From Rhodonellum psychrophilum GCM71 = DSM 17998 (GTDB lineage Bacteria > Bacteroidota > Bacteroidia > Cytophagales > Cyclobacteriaceae), in contig NZ_KB906673.1 in the NCBI RefSeq assembly GCF_000381545.1, positions 248,001 to 312,000 on the forward strand: DNA of 64,000 nucleotides, in the 5' to 3' direction. The notes below the pieces were generated by a model. It saw only the letters and a list, made by a program, of their open reading frames with translations, ran no database searches and was not told where the DNA came from. The stretch's first letter is position 1. Each line of letters opens with the position of its first letter. The translations under genes were made by a program, and so were the position numbers. Shown piece by piece: positions 60,961 to 64,000 of this stretch.

Positions 60961-62349
60961 ATGTCAGTAAAACAGTATATTCAAGACCATCAGGAGAAAT
61001 TTCTAAACGAACTTTTTGACTTGTTGCGCATTCCTTCGGTCAGTGCCGATCCCAAATTCAAAGGGGATGTATTGTCCGCTGCCGAATTTGTGAAAGACAG
61101 CCTGATCAGCGCAGGAGCCGACAAGGTGGAAGTCTGCCCAACTGCAGGTTATCCGATTGTTTATGGCGAAAAAATCATTGACCCAAGTCTTCCAACCGTG
61201 TTGGTTTATGGCCATTATGATGTGCAGCCAGCGGATCCTTATGATTTGTGGGATTCCCCGCCATTCGAACCCGTCATCAAAAAAACCGAAATGCACCCGG
61301 AAGGCGCGATTTTTGCCCGTGGATCTGCCGATGACAAAGGCCAGTTTTTCATGCACGTGAAGGCTTTTGAAGCGATGATGTCCACCGGTACTTTGGCCTG
61401 TAATATCAAGTTTATGATCGAGGGCGAGGAGGAAGTTGGCTCGGAAAACCTGGATATTTTTGTAAAGGCAAACAAGGAAAAACTGAAATCCGATGTGGTG
61501 TTGATTTCCGATACCAGCATGATTTCTATGGAAACCCCATCGATAACTGTCGGCTTGAGAGGATTGGCGTACATGCAAGTCGAAGTGACTGGGCCAAACA
61601 GAGATCTTCACAGTGGATCTTACGGAGGAGCTGTCGCAAATCCGATCAACATCCTTTGCAAGATGATTGCGTCAATGCAGGATGAAAACAACCACATTAC
61701 CATTCCTGGTTTTTATGATAAGGTAGAGGAATTGTCTTCCGAATACAGAGCTGAACTCAACAAGGCTCCTTTCGATCTGGAAGAATACAAAAAGCTTCTG
61801 GCCATCGATGATATCCATGGAGAAAAAGGCTACACCACACTCGAGCGCACCGGCATTCGTCCGACCTTGGATGTCAATGGAATCTGGGGCGGTTATATTG
61901 GAGAAGGTGCCAAAACAGTGCTTCCCTCCAAAGCCTATGCGAAGATTTCCATGCGATTGGTCCCCAACCAAGAGCACAAGGAAATCGCGCAACTGTTTGA
62001 AGATCATTTCAAATCCATTGCGCCAGCTTCGGTGAAAGTGAAAGTCACGCCACACCACGGAGGTCAACCGGCCGTGATCCCGACAGATTCTGCCGGATAC
62101 CGCGCGGCACAAGGTGCCGTCATGGAGGCATTTGGAAAAAAAGCCATTCCTACACGTGAAGGAGGTTCCATTCCGATCACTTCTTTGTTCCAGAAAGAAC
62201 TGGGATTGGATCCGATTTTGATGGGATTCGGCTTGGATACCGACGCCATCCATTCTCCAAATGAGCATTACGGCGTGAAAAACTATTTGATCGGCATCGA
62301 AACGATCTCTTTGTTTTTCAAACATTTCAAGGAAGAAGCTTCCAAATAA
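60961..62349 (+). CDS. M20-family dipeptidase
   Basis: A 462-residue metallopeptidase without a signal peptide. Metal ligands and catalytic residues lie in LVYGHYDVQPADP, FARGSADDKGQFF, MIEGEEEVGSENL and ISDTSM; the lid domain has NRDLHSGSYGGAVANP, and the final ligand is in DTDAIHSPNEHYGVKNY. It resembles PepV/carnosinase-type dipeptidases. The start is the ATG at 60961, consistent with the -7 box at 60920. A strong terminator and repeat copy C follow. Confidence 0.93.
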   Translation: MSVKQYIQDHQEKFLNELFDLLRIPSVSADPKFKGDVLSAAEFVKDSLISAGADKVEVCPTAGYPIVYGEKIIDPSLPTVLVYGHYDVQPADPYDLWDSPPFEPVIKKTEMHPEGAIFARGSADDKGQFFMHVKAFEAMMSTGTLACNIKFMIEGEEEVGSENLDIFVKANKEKLKSDVVLISDTSMISMETPSITVGLRGLAYMQVEVTGPNRDLHSGSYGGAVANPINILCKMIASMQDENNHITIPGFYDKVEELSSEYRAELNKAPFDLEEYKKLLAIDDIHGEKGYTTLERTGIRPTLDVNGIWGGYIGEGAKTVLPSKAYAKISMRLVPNQEHKEIAQLFEDHFKSIAPASVKVKVTPHHGGQPAVIPTDSAGYRAAQGAVMEAFGKKAIPTREGGSIPITSLFQKELGLDPILMGFGLDTDAIHSPNEHYGVKNYLIGIETISLFFKHFKEEASK

Positions 62350-62355
62350 TGCTAT

Positions 62356-62405
62356 TCCCGTTTCGCCAGATCATTTTCTCAGTGGTCTGGCGAAACGGGA
62401 TTCTT
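62356..62405 (+). terminator. Terminator after the dipeptidase gene
   Basis: TCCCGTTTCGCCAGA and TCTGGCGAAACGGGA are a perfect 15-bp stem, extended by two further base pairs, with TTCTTT following. The T-tract is short, but the stem is very stable. Confidence 0.8.
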
Positions 62406-62577
62406 TAACCCCAAAAACACATTGGGTTTCCTATTGGGGTTGAAACTGCAAGTAAACCAGACTATTTGGTCCATAACCTCTATTGCCGATAAGGTCAAGT
62501 CCGAAATTGTAAACAAAGACTGATTATGGAGCAATTTCAGGCTGTAATAGAATCAGTACTGCATGATACGGGTTAAA
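62404..62577 (+). repeat. Dispersed intergenic repeat, copy C (about 174 bp)
   Basis: Left end TTTAACCCCAAAAACACATT and right end CTGCATGATACGGGTTAAA form inverted termini. Shared blocks with copies A and B: TTGGGTTTCC, AAACTGCAAGTAAACCAG, GCAATTTCAGGCTGTAAT and the right end. It lies between the dipeptidase terminator and dsbD and is non-coding. Confidence 0.78.
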
Positions 62578-62649
62578 CCCTCCATTTTTAGGAACTAATC
62601 TCCGGTATTTCACCTTTACCAATCAGTTTAGCATACACCATCATCCGAA

Positions 62650-64000
62650 ATGGCAAAAACAATAAAAATATTCCTGGTTTCCACTTTTTTGACTTTGCTT
62701 GCTTTCCAGTCTTTTGGACAGCTTATCAAGCCACCCAAATGGGACATCAAGCTTTCCACGCAAGCGCTCCAAGTCGGTGAGGAGGTGGAAATCATCCTGA
62801 AAGCCACCATTCCGACCAATTGGTATATCTATTCCAATGATTTTGATGAAAACGTGGGGCCAATCCTCACCAGCCTTTCCTTGGAAGGTTCCAAAGGAAT
62901 TTCTGCTGCAGAAAAGTTAAAGCCCATCAACCCCAAAAAGAAATTTGATGAGGTATGGGAAGGCGAAGTCACCTACTTCGCTGGCACGGGCGAATTTCGT
63001 CAGAAAATCAAGATTATCGACCCAAACATCTCCCTGAAAGGAACAGTTGAATACCAAATGTGCTCCGATATCACGGGGCAGTGCATTCTTTATGAAGAGG
63101 ATTTTTCGATCCAGGCTCAGGCCAAACCCGCCGCTGCGACCAGCCCAACTGCTCCGGAAGTGGCTTCTCAAGATTCCGAACCAGTAAATCTTGGGATTGA
63201 AGCGGAGGAAGGGGTTGAAGAAACGGAGATTTCGGAAACGAGTACTACGGCCCCAGACACCACTGAAAGATCCTTTATTTCTTTGGACTATGAAGACGAA
63301 ACTTCTGGTCTGATCGGTTTTATGTTCATTGCCTTTTTGGCAGGATTGGCAGCTTTGCTGACGCCCTGCGTTTTCCCAATGATCCCGATGACGGTCACTT
63401 TCTTCACCGGAAGGGCAAAATCCAAGATTGCGGGAATCAGGAATGCCTTTATATATGGGTTTTCCATTATTGCCATTTATACCATTGCCGGCACTGCGGT
63501 GGCGTCGATCCAAGGCCCTGAGTTTGCGAACTGGCTTTCGACACATTGGGTGCCGAATGTATTTTTCTTCCTGGTGTTTATTTTCTTCGCCATGGCCTTT
63601 TTGGGGATGTTCGAATTGACCTTACCCAGCAGTTTTGTGAACAAAATGGATGAAAAATCCGACAAGGGAGGAATGACGGGCATTTTCTTTATGGCCTTCA
63701 CCTTGGTCTTGGTTTCCTTTTCCTGCACCGGACCCATCGTGGGTTCCATTCTGATCAGTTCGGCGGGTGGGGCATTGCTCAAACCGATTTTGGGGATGTT
63801 TGCATTTTCTTTGGCTTTTGCCATTCCATTTACTTTGTTTGCGATTTTTCCGGGCTGGTTGAATTCCTTGCCGAAATCAGGCGGCTGGTTGAATTCCGTC
63901 AAGGTGGTTTTGGGATTTTTGGAACTGGCCTTGGCTTTCAAATTCCTCTCCATAGCGGATCAGGTGTATCATTGGGGACTTTTGGACAGGGACATTTACC
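62650..64000 (+). CDS. dsbD: Thiol:disulfide interchange protein DsbD, 3' end beyond window
   Basis: The open frame begins at the ATG at 62650 and runs off the window (450 codons visible). A signal peptide (MAKTIKIFLVSTFLTLLAFQ) precedes the N-terminal DsbD domain with C138 and C145 in MCSDITGQC. An acidic Ser/Thr-rich linker of about 60 residues follows. The transmembrane domain starts near residue 221, with the electron-carrying cysteines C240 in LLTPCVFPMIPM and C359 in VSFSCTGPIVGS. It moves electrons from cytoplasmic thioredoxin to periplasmic disulfide isomerases and cytochrome c maturation. The C-terminal thioredoxin-like domain should lie beyond the end. Confidence 0.93.
   Translation, partial: MAKTIKIFLVSTFLTLLAFQSFGQLIKPPKWDIKLSTQALQVGEEVEIILKATIPTNWYIYSNDFDENVGPILTSLSLEGSKGISAAEKLKPINPKKKFDEVWEGEVTYFAGTGEFRQKIKIIDPNISLKGTVEYQMCSDITGQCILYEEDFSIQAQAKPAAATSPTAPEVASQDSEPVNLGIEAEEGVEETEISETSTTAPDTTERSFISLDYEDETSGLIGFMFIAFLAGLAALLTPCVFPMIPMTVTFFTGRAKSKIAGIRNAFIYGFSIIAIYTIAGTAVASIQGPEFANWLSTHWVPNVFFFLVFIFFAMAFLGMFELTLPSSFVNKMDEKSDKGGMTGIFFMAFTLVLVSFSCTGPIVGSILISSAGGALLKPILGMFAFSLAFAIPFTLFAIFPGWLNSLPKSGGWLNSVKVVLGFLELALAFKFLSIADQVYHWGLLDRDIY

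Overview
The window looks like chromosomal DNA of a Bacteroidota bacterium, most likely order Cytophagales near Cyclobacteriaceae (Algoriphagus/Belliella-like). Reasons: TonB receptors with CarboxypepD-like N-termini, a Wzi-type capsule protein, 6-bladed beta-propeller lipoproteins, a SecA of about 1,130 residues without the zinc tail, promoters of the TTG-N19-TAnnTTTG type, and a red/orange carotenoid gene set of the kind that makes flexixanthin-like pigments. The genus is inference; no rRNA is present.

Layout. 1-1.7 kb: 3' part of a TonB receptor. 1.8-4.5 kb: arsenic operon on the minus strand (arsR, DUF6428-like, arsC, acr3). 4.9-9.1 kb: a pyruvate-kinase-like protein with an extra N-terminal domain, a methyltransferase, a cupin, and wecB. 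9.2-15.6 kb: surface proteins (lipoprotein, Wzi, Omp85-like barrel, TonB receptor). 15.7-23.1 kb: a minus-strand carotenoid locus in two transcription units, cruF-crtZ-(CarH/LitR-like MerR) and (ECF sigma)-crtI-crtB-crtY-ispH-crtW. Together these could make a monocyclic or bicyclic hydroxylated keto-carotenoid under light/B12 control. 23.2-30.9 kb: tspO, tag, Rieske protein, csaA, TrmH-type methylase, mutS and a PAS-LuxR regulator. 31.0-31.2 kb: tRNA-Gly and tRNA-Leu. 31.4-42.8 kb: VOC protein, acyl desaturase, MazG-like protein, exported superoxide dismutase, dapF, secA, SPOR lipoprotein, M20 amidohydrolase, S1/P1 nuclease. 43-47.8 kb: a lipoprotein pair and recG. 47.8-49.8 kb: an AT-rich accessory patch with a double-glycine-leader peptide, two tandem paralogues and the wreck of an ABC exporter. 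49.9-62.3 kb: oxidoreductases, hydrolases and a NUDIX-type regulator with a near-perfect palindrome in its divergent promoter. 62.65 kb to the end: 5' part of dsbD.

The points most worth following are (a) the B12-photoreceptor/sigma-factor carotenoid circuit and its repeated TTAAACAA motif, (b) the GG-leader peptide locus with its deleted exporter, (c) a dispersed intergenic repeat with terminal inverted repeats present three times (4647-4824, 42876-42980, 62404-62577), and (d) several unusual proteins: a pyruvate-kinase-like protein, a quinone-reductase/MaoC fusion, and a Tat-signal, lipobox-bearing SOD. All functional calls come from reading motifs by eye; no database search was run.
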